A stretch of DNA of 64,000 nucleotides from Rhynchospora pubera (GCA_028095005.1 CM051460.1:80369676-80433675); one strand, 5' to 3'. Shown: positions 32,763-47,449, counted from the stretch's first letter. Notes: generated by a model from the sequence alone, not told the origin. Numbers and translations are program-made.

Positions 32763-35700
32763 GCACATTGCGCCATTTCATCATTATTGTGTCGGTAAAA
32801 ATAATGGACAGATTAATGAGAACAACAAACAGATGGTCTTTGTAAGTAGATTGGATTGCATGTATGATCCATACAGAACATGTAACATGTGTGTTTTTCT
32901 ATCTGGGGCTTTTTAGACAAAAAAAATCAGCTTGAAATTTTTTTTGTTTGACTAATACTTTATTTGAGATTCACAAACAAACATTAAAGAAAATGAACTA
33001 AAACATTTCTTACAGATATCACCATTAGATGAAATACTAAAGAGAGATCAAGAAACAAATGAATGGATCAGCTTGTCAATTTTTGCCAATAAAGATGTAA
33101 TCATGTGACAGATAATCTACATAAAAGTTTCTAACAGGTAGTTCCACATGAAATTTTCACTTACCATGCTCTCAAAAAGGAATAATGTTACCAGGCATAC
33201 CTAGAACTTGAGTCTCATCTGATTGATTTGGACCTAGTAAGATGAGGACATACAAATAAATATTAATAATATTTAATTAAAGAAGTTGTCCTAGTACTTG
33301 ATAAAGAAAAGGGGCATAACTAAGCCTTTTAATAAAACAAATTCCATAAAATTCTAAAGAAAAGGAAAAGGTAACAGTCAAAACAGAAACATTAATGGTC
33401 CAAAATTTTTCTCAACAACTCAATTCTCACATTATAAACTTAAAATTTGCTTAACTCAATTGTCACATCAGCTAAACAACTCAGAATTTACTCCCTTTTC
33501 TTTTTTTAAACATTATATCTATTTCTTCTATTGCTTGAAATACAATTTATTGCAATTTATACTCAACCATGTGTGACTTGGTATGTATGGGGTCAATTCA
33601 TATGTAATATTTTGATGGCGCAAACTGCTAAGCTATAGAGGAGCCAAGCAGCTCTTCAATAAGTAAATCTATGGCTAACTTTTTCTTGCATATAATAAAA
33701 GGTGACTTGATGTTTTTAGTTAATATAAAAGAAGAATCTACCTGTTCCATAAAGATAACACAAATGATTAATCATTACCGCTAGTATATAAACTCAGCAT
33801 AGCTTGATAGGAGATAGATGTGCATCACCCCAGTGTGGTCGACCCCTTGGATCCAATTCTGCAGCTCCCTTCACGCCAGAAGTCTAACTTCCCTCTACTT
33901 TATCATATAACAATATTTTTCAAAATCAATACAAAAACAATTTGATAGCTGCTATGAACGATTATGAAGGGCAAAAAGAAAAAAATCTATTCTTTGTGGA
34001 AAACTGAAGCTCACATAAGCTGGTTCATATTGTTAAAAAAAATAAATAAATCTATGCTACTGGTGGAAAAATTGTTATCTACACCATATTTGAAAAAGAA
34101 AAGAAAATAAATCTGAGTGCTAGGATAATAGTACCAGACAGCCCCTTTTTTTTCCCTACACCATTCATGCAATATTGTCCTCAGGTCAAATGACGTGGAA
34201 AATATGCCTTGATCTGTATTTGGAGAAACAAATAGCAATTGTTCTAACTATATACAGTGATCCTTAAAGATTGATCAGATCCTTTGGAAAAGAGATTTGT
34301 GTCTTCAGCTCCTAAGTAGCCCCTCTAGAGCGGCACAGAGAGGAACATTTCCAGCAAAAGTAAAAATTATCTAATCATGCCAATATTGTGCTTGACTGTA
34401 AGCGGGTGTGTAATTGTCAGCTAAGCAATATTTCTTAAATCCAAATATATGATTGTGAAACAGTAAGATGGTTGTACCAGCAAGTTAAACACATTATGAA
34501 AAGCAAGCCTTTATTGTTAATAAATAAGCCTTAACCCTAAATAAAAGGGCAAAAATTGTAAAATTTCAAAAATATTGGTCATGCCACTACCATACAATTT
34601 TTTTTGTTACCGCTTGTAGTAAGAAATATGCTAAGGTAAGATATGCTGACATCATTTTTTGTGTTGTAATATGAATTTTTAATCTATCGTTAGATGTTTA
34701 GAACATCGAATATCAATCAGATCCTAAATTAAATAAAATGATTTACCTTTCATTCAATTCTTTGTTAGATTCCTTCTCACAATTGAAATTATGGCAATAG
34801 TCTGGCTTCTATTCCAAGCAAAATTCATGTCTCAGTTCCCTCAGTTCAATCTGAGCCATATCCTGAGCACATAGATATATTAATTTAGTATCAACCAAAA
34901 TAGAACCATATACCATTTAGTGATGTTGATGTAACTCTTTAATAAAAATATAGATGGTTTCTTAAATAAAGTAGCTATAAATTGGATAATAGATTCATTG
35001 TTAGAATGGAGAAAAAAATACAAATAGCTCATTCTCATAAATGATAAACCATTATTAATTAGCAAAAATAAAACAAAAGTGTAACCTTGATGACTATAAA
35101 TCGGGAGAAATTCAAATCTCAAAAAAAAAAAAAAACTGAGAAGCTTTATTCAATAGCAATCAACATGCAAGTAGCATGATGTTTATAAGAAGCATTAACG
35201 AATAAAATATAAAGCACAAAAGCATAATTCAATGAAATGTAAACCATATTACTAACTCAGAGGCTCTTATACAACTATTATTTTAACTTGCTCAAAGTGG
35301 CAAACCAAAATGACCCAAGAAGCAACTTGATGCATCTCCGATTTCTAAAAAAAATCTGAAATCAGCTCTCGTCACTCGACTATTCAGTCTTGTACCAGCT
35401 CTAATCCATCAAAAATCCAGAAAAGATTCACACCTAACCTACTATGAAAACCACTCTAACCTCAACATAAACAACCAAATAGAAACTGAAAGGATACAAC
35501 TTTATGTAGACAAAGGAAATGCACTTACTGTGTGCTGGAGATGCCTGAGATGGATATTTATGGAGGAAGTGAGACCTGTGATGACAAACAAACTATTAGA
35601 CACAAATTTTGTTGGAGATTCCTTAAAAATATTTTAGGCCGAGCAACAATAGAAATAAGGCCAGTTATTAAAGAATAAAGAAATTAGAAAGACAAAATTA

Positions 35701-36740
35701 GGCAATATGAGAAATCCTACCAAAAAATGACATTGCTGCAAACAAAAAACACTGATAATTTTACAAAGATATAAACCTCAATCTCCAGCTACTGTTTTTG
35801 CCCATTCTTGATCTTTATGCAGTGATCGCAGGAAAAAGAAAGTAATTGTTCAAACATCATATATGATCATTGTATCTGCACATTAGTATTAATCAATTAT
35901 TAGTGGTGACTAAGCTAAATTCAAATCAAAATCAGAGATCTCATCCATCCAACACAACTAAATAAAACGATGCAAAAATACCCAATTTTTCATAATTATT
36001 TATGAGCTATTAAAATAAAACTAAAAAGGATTAACAACTACTTACCTTCCATTTGAGATCGCATGAACACTGTACAACTTGAAAAGCAACCCAAATCTCA
36101 TATGAGCAAACCTGTTGACAAAAAACACAAAATTTATTAACCAGTCGATAGTGAACAGAAAAATCCAAAGGTGGATTTTGGTCTGTAACCAGTCAATAGC
36201 CAACACAAAAATTGATTGCAAGAAGAGAGAGAATTTTATCAACTAAGCAAGAAATCAATTTCACACATGACAGTTCAATCTCAAATGCACATCAAACAAA
36301 TCGAGCTCAGTTAGGTCGGCAGAAAAGAAGGAGAGTAGAGGAAGTTCAAAGCAAAGGAGGGGAGGAGGAGAAAGGGCTGAGGAGCCTCAGCCACAGCCGT
36401 CATTCATCAGCAGCTGTCATCCGCCTTTGCCATCGTCGACCAAGCTCGAGTGGAGAGAGGGGGAGAATGCTCAGTTGGGGCTCGGTTTTGAGAGGAGAGG
36501 AGGGTGAGAAAGATCGCATGGTGAGCGTTCAAATTGAGGGAAAGATAAAGAGAGAGGAGAAGAGCAATTGACTTGGCAGGGAAAAGATAGATGAAAAGAG
36601 GGAGGAATGGGCAAGCGTGGGCAGTGCACGTCGCACTGACCGCGTGGAGCAATCGAGAGCCGACAGCACAGAGAGGCGAGAAAGAGAACAGGTACTGAAA
36701 AGAGGAGGAAGAGGTGAGGTGAGGGAATCACATCCTCTAC
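32763..36740 (-). other. Possible minus-strand spliced transcript, unidentified
   Basis: No long open frame. Short segments have good minus-strand splice borders: 36111-36046 (66 bases, open, reading FAHMRFGLLFKLYSVHAI in one frame) and 35575-35529, with a GC-richer first-exon-like block at about 36740-36230. Other exon-like islands occur near 35826-35775, 34240-34130 and 33232-33196. This is either a long non-coding RNA, a decayed gene, or chance. No domain is recognised in any frame; the rest of the interval is A+T-rich. Confidence 0.2.
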
Positions 36741-36905
36741 CGACCTTGCTTGGTAGAGTGAAGTTCTGATCTAAACCGTTACATCTAATTTCAACGGTTA
36801 AGGGAGTCCCGTACATGTAACTTAGATTGATAGGCCCGAAAAATCTTAACCGTTGAAATTATATTGAACGGTTCGGATCAAAAGTTGGCCCTCTACCAAC
36901 CTTAA
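36735..36905. repeat. Small inverted repeat (MITE-like)
   Basis: Arms with CTCTACCGACC...AGAG and TTTCAACGGTTAAG pair with CTTAACCGTTGAAATTA and CCCTCTACCAACCTT at the far end. About 170 bp; no target duplication was fixed. Confidence 0.5.
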
Positions 36906-37240
36906 AAGGTTGACACAGGATACGGACCCGTGAGGTGAGGCCGTGAGGGTACGGAGGAGCCACAGCGGCTCAGATGAAGGAGGGAAACCAACGGACAGGA
37001 TGGAAGAACTGTAGTTAGCACAGTAATAGGCCTTCACGTGCAACTCACACTTGTCCCGACACATCTTTTATTTTCTGTAAACATCCAAACGTATTAGGAA
37101 TAATGTGAGAATAATTTTTTTTTTGGATAGCATTTTTTCTAACACATCTTTTATTTTCATTTCTTATTTTTAACATATCATCCAAACAATATTTTTTCTT
37201 TCCGAAATAGCACTCTTTTCACGCTTTCCGAAATAACACT

Positions 37241-40200
37241 TGTCACACCCCGACACATAGGGCTTGACAATCCCCGCCGCGAATACACAATCTCTGTGCA
37301 CCCGCAAGGCGTTTCCTTACTAATTACGAGGGTTAAGTTCCAGCTTACCATGATCTACCACGTTGTCTCTTATGACTCATTGAGTCATCATGGCAAGACA
37401 AATTTTGGCCTAACTTCACTTGACTTGATCGAGCCCGTCTCTGCAACCTGGAACCCACATCCATTGTGGAAAACATGCAAAAACACGGAGTGAGAAATAA
37501 ATTCTCAGTGCGGGTTTTAGTTCCAGTACGTGGATTTAAGCTAAAATCCAAGTTCTAGAAATAATACCCGTAATTAAAATAAAGCATGTGTGTTTCAATT
37601 TTATAAAAAAACGTATAACTTTTCATTTGAAAAGATGTCACAAATAAACATGATTTCTTGCATATGATTTTAATCAAAGCTGGACATGATAACAAAATCT
37701 GACAAGGCATAAATCTTGCACATATCGGAACTGAACACGTGGCACGAATCCCATCGCAGACAACACATGTCTGTATATGATAGGAAACTGAGCGTGTCAG
37801 GGGTCCGAGCATATCATCAGTCGGAACATGTCACATTTCATTCACATAATTTCCACAGTCATAATCACTCAGGTCCCTTTCCCATCCGGATGGGCACATA
37901 AGGAGACCTTTCCCTTACCTGGCCGGCATGAGGGACTTAACCCTTGACCAGGTGGCATGAGGGAATTCCATATCCGCATAGCGCTATCGAACTGGCCGAA
38001 GCCGGGGGCCAACCGACTCCGGAGAGTGATACAAAATCATACAGAATCTTTCCTTTACCTGGCCGGCATGAGAGATTACATCTCTTGACCAGGTGGCATG
38101 AGGGATCTTTCCCTTACCTGGCCGGCATGAGAGATGTAACTCTTGACCAGGAGCATACATATCATGTCAGGCATGTCATGGCATATCACAGTAAATCATT
38201 TCAGTCAGATCATTCATGAGTCGAATTTATCAATCACAATGGCATATCCAAATATCTGACTGTATTTCTTTCAAATTTCTCAAAGCGGAGAACATGCATC
38301 TCAAAATGCAGTTTTATCAATATTTGGGCACTATCATTTAAAAATGCTTGAATACGGTCATGCAAGCAAACGGATTTACAATATGCATATGAATAAAACA
38401 TTTTTTTATTAATTACTTAAACTTTAACAAAAATCCAACGTAATTCCGCACCTGAATCGCAAGCTTAAGCGTAGTTCTTCGAGATCCTATGCTGACTTGG
38501 ATGTTTAACGACCATCCTATCTGAGGTTCTTAAGCTTGACAGACCTTAGGCTCGATAGTCTTGTATTTTAAGTAATCCTTGATCGGTTTCCTGATAAGAA
38601 AGGTCGACTGTCTTAACGAATGTTTGATGGTTGCGTAGAATACTTAAGCTTTAACCTAAACAACCTAATTCTAGGCGGTTCTTAGATTACCATACTGACG
38701 GTCTAGGTTAACCAGACTGGTTGATATTTGGATGGTTAAGTTTAGATTATTTATTAAGAGGATTCTGTTTTAAAATGTATTATTAAGTATTTTATTTTAT
38801 TTATAATTTTTATTTTCCGCTATTCAAATTTTTTTATTTCATTCCAAGGTTATTTAGTTAACCGAAGTCTATATAATTTTCAAATATATAATTACTTTAA
38901 ATATATTCTTTAATATTTATTTGTTTAATCTTAAGCTTACAACTTTATTTAACTTAATCTAGGATAAAGTTTCATTAATTATTTAGAGTATTTGCACGGG
39001 GCTAACATCAGATTCGAAATTCACAACCCACCACTCAATTAACAGACTCGGCCCAGCCTTTTTATTTTTATATTACATTTAAGTCCTTTTTGTTTACAAC
39101 TAGATCCTTTTTATCTCACGAACAGGTCCTCAGCCCAACTTTCTTTACAATTTAGCCCTTGAACCTTAACCTCATCGTACCAGAATGGTACCAGAAGTTG
39201 TTGAGCCTCAATTGAGGCTGGTACCCAGCTTGTACCAACATCACAAGCACATAGGAAGGGCATACTAACTAAGTAACACCAGCATAACCCCGATTATCCC
39301 TTTCTTCCTTTGGCTTAACCAAATTAATTCACTTCTACTATCGGCTTATACTCAATTACCCAAATTAATTGTAAAATCAACTAATTTTCTTGACAAACAT
39401 CATCTATTTCCATGTCAATCCTATACTGAACCACCGTTAAGCTTTAATTACGGGTTTAAGGCCTAATCTCAATTTCACCCAATTTACTCATGAAAATCGA
39501 AACTGAAAGAGAGAAGGAGACAATATACCATAGTTTGTTCCCTCGTCTCCCACTGTCTCTTCCCAATCCTCTTCCTATCTCTCTCTCTCTCTCTCTTTAC
39601 GTAGATAAGGCAAACCGACAGCAAAACCAGAAACTCGACCTCTGTCCTCTTTTATAGGTAGCGCACAATAGAGAGAAAGGATAAGAACAACCTACCATGA
39701 ACGATGGAGATTAATCCATCTCGAAATTCAAGATTCGCCCATCGATTGATCCACCGCCTCAACAAAACATTGGAGACGAGGATAAGATCAATCAAAGAGC
39801 ACCTCTTTGCTGTGGCACGATGCCATTGGCCAGCCACAACACATCCCTCTTTGACCTTTGAACTCCGATAAATATCGGAGGAGAAGATAAGAACGAAGGC
39901 GATCGAACGATTGAGATGAAGGAAAAGAGAAAGGAGGAAGGGGATGGTGCCAGCGGAGAGGAAAAAAGGAAGAAGAGATTTTCAGAATTTTATTAGAATT
40001 CAGTCACTCAAGATCTTATGTGGCGGGAATTTTATAGCTTTGAATGCTGCCAATCATATAAACTAATATTTATAATTATTTTCATTCAATTTCAATTAAT
40101 CTGATATCAAATTTCATTATTAATTAAACTTTGATTTTGCTAGAATCATGTAGATGATTTTTAGAAACTACACAAATTAAAAGACTTCGATTTCGAGTGA

Positions 40201-40330
40201 ATCTTATTGTTATGATTGAATTATCCATTTGAAGATTATTAGTTTTAAATTCTTGTTTATCTTAATATTATTTTTTAAATTAACCTAATTATCATAATTA
40301 AACTGGATCTGGTATTTCTACTTTGTTACA
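37241..40330 (-). repeat. 3' LTR of the LARD-like element (left, complete)
   Basis: 3090 bp. Contains three inverted-repeat boxes around TACCTGGCCGGCATGAG and CTTGACCAGGTGGCATGAG (about 37905-38150), and a CT microsatellite (39578-39597). Small open frames in it recur in the other LTR only because the LTRs are copies. Confidence 0.85.
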
Positions 40331-43223
40331 TTCCACCCCCCTTAAAAAAAAATTTCGTCCTCGAAATTTCAAAGGAGTTAAGTTTAATATATATTTGAGA
40401 TTAGTTTCATCATGTTTTAACTTGTTTTAGTATCGTTCTACCATATTCTCTTTATTATTTTGGTTCTTCTTAGTAATTGTTTTTACCTCTTGGTTGTTGG
40501 TACACATATATCAAAGTATGACTTTAACTTTCTTGATGGTCAGTCAAGGAAGCAAAGTAATAGTTAATATATAAAAGATTAATATCAATATTGGTGACCG
40601 GCCAATACCGATTTCAATCTTCGTACACAGATATTTTAGTGTCTTCATTAACTGTTAAATTCCATGGTAGTTGTTTCCTATATATTTCGGTATGATTAGC
40701 ATCTTAAATTTTGTATTTATTTATATTTCTTTTTAAGATCAATTTGGATTTAGATTGCTGACTCTCACAAGCAAGATTTTGAAATTAAGTGATGATTTGA
40801 TTACGGAATAGACTTATCTATCTTATTTATTCCAGCATACACATTCCAAATAAACAAATGGACAAGGTAATCTAGTGTTGGTAAATTCTGTTTCAAGTAC
40901 AAAGGTTTCTTCTAGACGATGGGTTTCTTCTCTCTTACCGACTCAAGATAAAATATATAATCGATTCTAGTTTCTACTTTCATTATTAAAATTTTCTTCA
41001 AGAATGAAAGTCGATTATTCTTGTAAGAATCGATATATTTTCATGAGTCTTATTCATCTTTAAAGAATTCATAGTTTCTTTAGTATGACTGATCTTATTT
41101 AAACTTAAAATATCCGTTAATCATGTTATTACGAAATATTTAAGTCATGAGCTTTCTATTAGCTCAAGTCACACTAAGAATTCTTAATTTCGAGTCAGGT
41201 CATTATATTCAAATAGTTTCAGTCAACAAGAAACATATGCTATCCAATAAGAATATAGCATAAATACTCGCATTGAGATTAATATGACTGAAATCGGTGT
41301 TGAATATTTTTGACTCTTTTCTTGAGCATTTTATTTCTCTTTATTGAGAAATACTTTTAGGTATAACCATTTATCTACAAAATAACCCTCAAGGTCATTG
41401 GTAACTTTCCATCAGACTTGGAAAGTTTATTTTAAATTGTTATCTCCAATTGGTTGATAGTTATAGCTTAATTCTATAAATCTACAATAATTCATCTAGT
41501 GAATATATTGTGATTTAAGAATATGAATTATCATAGCTATTAACTAATCTTGAATAATTTCACAATCCAGTATGGATTTAAAAATTATTGACAGTCAATG
41601 GAGATAATGTATTTATTCTAACACCATAAGACAATTGTAATCCTTCGATCATCTAACAAATCACTAAGGTATGATTTATCAGATTTTCAAAAATTGCAAA
41701 TTCGAACGACATTACTATTTAATTTAATGGTCGTTAACGGATATAGCAAGTGACCTTCCTTGATAAAGTAAGGATAAGTTGAAGTTATTTATACCAATAT
41801 TTACATATGTTCATAATAACATATTGATTTAACTTCAAGTTACCTCCTTTATGTGTCTCAAGAGTGAATTGCCTAGTCAAATAAGTTATCGGCTGGCAAT
41901 AATTTTAATTGCACCCAATTTACTATGTTTTAACAGAAATTAATGGCCCAATGTTTAATGATAAGATATTTAAATATTTAATCTCTTATTCCAGACAAAA
42001 TCTCAAAAATGTTCTTATTGAAATATTGGGATATTTGAAAATTAACTAGAATAATTGAGATATCCACTTATCATCAATCAAGCATTATAACCTGTATATT
42101 AACAAGTTAATTGCTTTAAATGATAATAGCTTTAGGACTTAATCATCATATACTCGACATTCGAAGTACAGATGAAATTATTCAGGAAGGTTAAATTGCA
42201 CTTCCTCTGGTTGCCAAACATTTGGGTTATCCAGTTGTTTAGCAAAGTCCATAGTTTATAAGCTATTAACGAGTCCTCCGGTTAAAATTCTAACCTATTT
42301 TATTTTATACAAGTACATTCATTGAGTACTCGTAACTATAAGATGACTTAATGCAGGTGTCTAAGGACAAAAAGATCATCTCATAGAATAATAGGTAGAA
42401 TGAATTTCCAGTAATATCCAGAGGTTATTTTGGGATACATTCTCCTAATTCTTTCAAGTTATTATGAGAATTGCATCTCATTCTTACATCAGGGGACGTA
42501 TTTTCCCATAACGTTTGCCTCATTGAGCTTGTCAAAGTCCCATATTAAATTTATTTTGGAACAGTCTTCAGCTCATTTGTCCTTACTTCCATACCCGAAA
42601 TAATCATTATTCAAGTGATTATATTAGGGTTAAGGACAAGGCAACTTATTATGGTTGTACCATAACTACTTTGGTACATACCTTCCTTTTTGCAGGTTCA
42701 ATGCAAACTATGGGGCTTGCATTCCTGTTTTGTTTTTCAATAGTCTTCTTCAACACTGGTAGTTCTTGTGTAGCCGAGTCGTCTCTTGAAGTAGCGTCAT
42801 CTAGAATTCGTTTATCTACGTACTATCGTTTTTAATAACAAATAAGGTTAAGTTTATATCAAAACTTGAATTATCAATAACATATTTCTCTTATTTCCAA
42901 ATTATATAGTACATATACATTATATTAATTATCAGAATAGTTCTAATTGAGAAAAAAAATAAAATAGCAAGTATTCATTATCATGCATTTAGTATTATTT
43001 AATATTTTAAGGAAGTATTCATATCTAATTAATTAACTAATTAACTAGAGAGAGTTTCTTTTCTAAATATAACAGGTATATAATATATATATTTTTTTTC
43101 TATTTTAATTTACAATCATTTACAATTATGTATATACTATTTATGATCCCAGCTGCTAACCACACTCGCGTATTATAGGTCTGGTTAAGGCTTAAAACCA
43201 TGCTCTGATACCACCAAAGAGAC
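40331..43223 (-). other. Internal region of the LARD-like element, non-coding
   Basis: 2.9 kb, A+T-rich, no open frame of note and no gag, protease, reverse transcriptase or integrase motif recognised. Purine tract at the left edge and primer site at the right edge (minus-strand reading). Confidence 0.75.
43202..43213 (-). promoter_or_regulatory. tRNA-Met primer binding site of the LARD-like element
   Basis: Minus strand TGGTATCAGAGC, complementary to the 3' end of initiator tRNA-Met. It stands ten bases from the LTR edge at 43224 and sets the element's orientation. Confidence 0.8.
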
Positions 43224-45071
43224 TGTCACACCCCGACACATAGGGCTTGACAATCCCCGCCGCGAATACACAATCTCTGTGCACCCGCAAGGCGTTTCCT
43301 CACTAATTACGAGGGTTAAGTTCCAGTTTACCATGATCTACCACGTTGTCTCTTATGACTCATTGAGTCATCATGGCAAGACAAATTTTGGCCTAACTTC
43401 ACTTGACTTGATCGAGTCCGTCTCTGCAACCTGGAACCCACATCCATTGTGGAAAACATGCAAAAACACGGAGTGAAAAATAAATTCTCAGTGCGGGTTT
43501 TAGTTCCAGTACGTGGATTTAAGCTAAAATCCAAGTTCTAGAAATAATACCCGTAATTAAAATAAAGCATGTGTGTTTCAATTTTATAAAAAAACGTATA
43601 ACTTTTCATTTGAAAAGATGTCACAAATAAACATGATTTCTTGCATATGATTTTAATCAAAGCTGGACATGATAACAAAATCTGACAAGGCATAAATCTT
43701 GCACATATCGGAACTGAACACGTGGCACGAATCCCATCGCAGACAACACATGTCTGTATATGATAGGAAACTGAGCGTGTCAGGGGTCCGAGCATATCAT
43801 CAGTCGGAACATGTCACATTTCATTCACATAATTTCCACAGTCATAATCACTCAGGTCCCTTTCCCATCCGGATGGGCACATAAGGAGACCTTTCCCTTA
43901 CCTGGCCGGCATGAGGGACTTAACCCTTGACCAGGTGGCATGAGGGAATTCCATATTCGCATAGCGCTATCGAACTGGCCGAAGCCGGGGGCCAACCGAC
44001 TCCGGAGAGTGATACAAAATCATACAGAATCTTTCCTTTACCTGGCCGGCATGAGAGATTACATCTCTTGACCAGGTGGCATGAGGGATCTTTCCCTTAC
44101 CTGGCCGGCATGAGAGATGTAACTCTTGACCAGGAGCATACATATCATGTCAGGCATGTCATGGCATATCACAGTAAATCATTTCAGTCAGATCATTCAT
44201 GAGTCGAATTTATCAATCACAATGGCATATCCAAATATCTGACTGTATTTCTTTCAAATTTCTCAAAGCGGAGAACATGCATCTCAAAATGCAGTTTTAT
44301 CAATATTTGGGCACTATCATTTAAAAATGCTTGAATACGGTCATGCAAGCAAACGGATTTACAATATGCATATCAATAAAACATTTTTTTATTAATTACT
44401 TAAACTTTAACAAAAATCCAACGTAATTCCGCACCTGAATCGCAAGCTTAAGCGTAGTTCTTCGAGATCCTATGCTGACTTGGATGTTTAACGACCATCC
44501 TATCTGAGGTTCTTAAGCTTGACAGACCTTAGGCTCGATAGTCTTGTATTTTAAGTAATCCTTGATCGGTTTCCTGATAAGAAAGGTCGACTGTCTTAAC
44601 GAATGTTTGATGGTTGCGTAGAATACTTAAGTTTTAACCTAAACAACCTAATTCTAGGCGGTTCTTAGATTACCATACTGACGGTCTAGGTTAACCAGAC
44701 TGGTTGATATTTGGATGGTTAAGTTTAGATTATTTATTAAGAGGATTCTGTTTTAAAATGTATTATTAAGTATTTTATTTTATTTATAATTTTTATTTTC
44801 CACTATTCAAATTTTTTTATTTCATTCCAAGGTTATTTAGTTAACCGATGTCTATATAATTTTCAAATATATAATTACTTTAAATATATTCTTTAATATT
44901 TATTTGTTTAATCTTAAGCTTACAACTTTATTTAACTTAATCTAGGATAAAGTTTCATTAATTATTTAGAGTATTTGCACGGGGCTAACATCAGATTCGA
45001 AATTCACAACCCACCACTCAATTAACAGACTCGGCCCAGCCTTTTTATTTTTATATTACATTTAAGTCCTT
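43224..45071 (-). repeat. 5' LTR of the LARD-like element, part 1
   Basis: Aligns with 37241-39091 with few substitutions. Interrupted by the copia insertion; the rest of the LTR resumes at 55360. About 140 bp corresponding to 39092-39231 are missing at the break. Confidence 0.85.
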
Positions 45072-45654
45072 TTTATATTACACTGATAAAAGTTTTTCAA
45101 AGGATTGATATAATCACAATTGAGCTACATATTTTGCTTTAAGGTGGTGTTGTAAATTTAGAAAGTGTTCTAAATGAAATATTACAACCGTTTCCGTCAC
45201 CAAAGCAAAATACATAGTAACTTGTGAAGCAATAAAAGAAGTTTATTTTGGATCGAGTTCTTAGTCGAGTTATTATGGTTCTATGCATCTCGAACCAAAA
45301 CTTACTCCTAAAGAACCCAATGTTACATTGGAGATTCAAATATGATCTATAACGATATCACTTGATATCATATGATGATGATCAAGAACACATATATAGT
45401 AGTATATATATATAGGGTCGAATAAATTTGGATAGGTTCGCGAACACAGCGAACACTCCAGCATGACCTCTACCTTGAGCAGTATACAAGATGCGGTTAT
45501 GCATCCATACGTGGTGGACGTATGAGTAACTAGCTTTAAGCGTATTATTTTCTTTTGAGGTCCGAGACATGTATATATGTAGATATATGACATTGTTCTC
45601 AACTCTTCGTTGGCTAGAAGTCACTACTGATTGACTCTAGGCCAAGTGGGAGAT

Positions 45655-47436
45655 TGTTGGAGTTATGTCCTAGAAGTCAATAATTTAATGACTTAATTAT
45701 TAGTTTATGTTTTGGATGATATTTCATCATCTGTTCCTAGGTTTATTATTGACAGATTATTCAGGTTGAGGATCTGAATTGTAGATCTCTGTGGATCATT
45801 CTTTAGAATGACAATAATAAATCTAAACGGTCCATAATCTTGATAATTAACAAGGAACATTAATTATCTTATAAGATTAGTATGCAAGTTAAGTGATGAT
45901 TAAGTTCTACAAATCATAGGTAAAGAGTTGCCAACTTGATTGCATATGTGTATGTTATGGAACATAGCACAGGACTTGACCCATCGAAATAAACATATGG
46001 ATTGTGTTATGTGTCATTGTTTATTTCGTTATGATTTTGGTTCTAAGTTTGAGATGTTTATCTTTTCCACATGAGGATAGGTTCAATAAATATCGTCTAC
46101 CGCTGATTCCCGATAAGGGCTGCTATACGGACTTTATTTATGTTCTCTTGAATTGTGCGGGGAAAAGCTAATCATCAAGAAAACCGTATGTCCCTCATTA
46201 ATTCACTTAGTGAGTGACGATATCTGTTTGGGCCCCTTGATGGAGATAGATTGTTTGCATGCAACTTTATACAATTATCTCTAGATCAAGAAACGTATAA
46301 TCTGCAAGAATGACACATTCCTATCTTGGATTATACGATGATATCGTGTGACATAAGAATCAAAATAGGGAAATTCATTTATTCTCTTATGCAGGATTTA
46401 AATACTGTAGTAGTACACTATTTATGCGAATTGGGAATCATAACGTGTTGCTAGATACCGCTTATGATTATTTGAATTAAATAACGATTTAACTCCATGT
46501 CCAACGTAGCATAAATCCTCAAAGGGTCACACAAATAGGACTTTGACCATACGTGCATTATTTATTTATTTGCAATAGTGAGTATTGCAAAATATGATAA
46601 GTTGATTAATTAATTAAATAACGTTATGGACCGTTATAATTAATTAAGTCAAATGGATCATATAGAAATAAATTAATGAACATGCTAATCCTAAATTGAT
46701 TATCAACATATTGATAATTAATTTTATTCATCACACTTTAATTTAATTAAGAGAATTAAATTAAAGTATAGGCTTTTAATTTAATAGTCTATTTGAGCCT
46801 AAATTGAATGCAACTTGAAAGGCCTATTAAATAATTGATTTGATATGGACTAAGAGAGATTGAACAAACCTAACACATGGCCCATAAGGCCCATGTATAT
46901 GGCCGGCCATAGAGGGGTAAAAAGGTCAAGCAAAGGTTGGTGGAGAGTGGTCTATATAAGGACCACTTGAAGAAGCAAAACCTAACCTTCTCACTTTGCC
47001 TCCCTTCTTCTCCCTAGCCGCCACCACCATCCATGGGCAGAATTTTGATTCTCCCATGGTGGTCTCTCTCTCTCTTGCATTCCCATAGGTCTCATGTGTT
47101 GAGAATAGCTATTCCAAAAGGTTAATTGCTAGAATTACTTGAAGAATGGTGAAAAGGATTAGCTATCTCCTTTCTCTTGCTAGCACAAGAATTGGGACAT
47201 GGCCAAATTCCTTGGTGGACTCGAGGGCGCCATGGAGGAGGCGAAGGAGAGCACCCCATCGATTCCCATGCCGTAGGATCGAGCCCCGCGAATACGATTT
47301 CGCGGGAGGTATAAATTTCACCTCCTATTTCTTTGTGTTAACTTGGCTTTTGTGCACGATTCGTTGTGTGTGTTGTTTCGATGGCTTAATTAACTTGTAA
47401 TTAGCATAAAAATCGAAAATTACACACTTACTAACA
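45655..47436 (+). repeat. Left LTR of the copia element
   Basis: 1782 bp. A TATA-like TCTATATAAGGACC near 46951-46964 is a candidate promoter. The 84-codon frame at 47146-47400 lies in the LTR and recurs in the right LTR. Confidence 0.85.
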
Positions 47437-47437
47437 G

Positions 47438-47449
47438 TGGTATCAGAGC
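47438..47449 (+). promoter_or_regulatory. tRNA-Met primer binding site of the copia element
   Basis: TGGTATCAGAGC one base past the LTR end ACTAACA. Confidence 0.85.

Noticed and set aside
36212..36652. Several overlapping open frames of 80-119 codons on both strands
   Set aside because: Basic, low-complexity products in a GC-richer purine-biased block, mutually overlapping and without any domain. Treated as possible leader or non-coding sequence.
43279..44202. Open frames shared between 37.3-38.2 kb and 43.3-44.2 kb, apparently conserved proteins
   Set aside because: They are LTR copies of one retroelement, so the similarity reflects duplication and not selection. No domain is recognised.
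45077..45654. Start of the left copia LTR placed at 45077 because the repeat begins there
   Set aside because: The true LTR start is fixed by the purine tract AAGTGGGAGAT and the TGTTGG/ACTAACA ends with the adjacent primer site. 45077-45654 is internal sequence and contains the RNase H trace.
47146..47400. 84-codon open frame duplicated at 55069-55323
   Set aside because: Lies within the copia LTRs; duplication is by LTR synthesis and the frame has no known motif.
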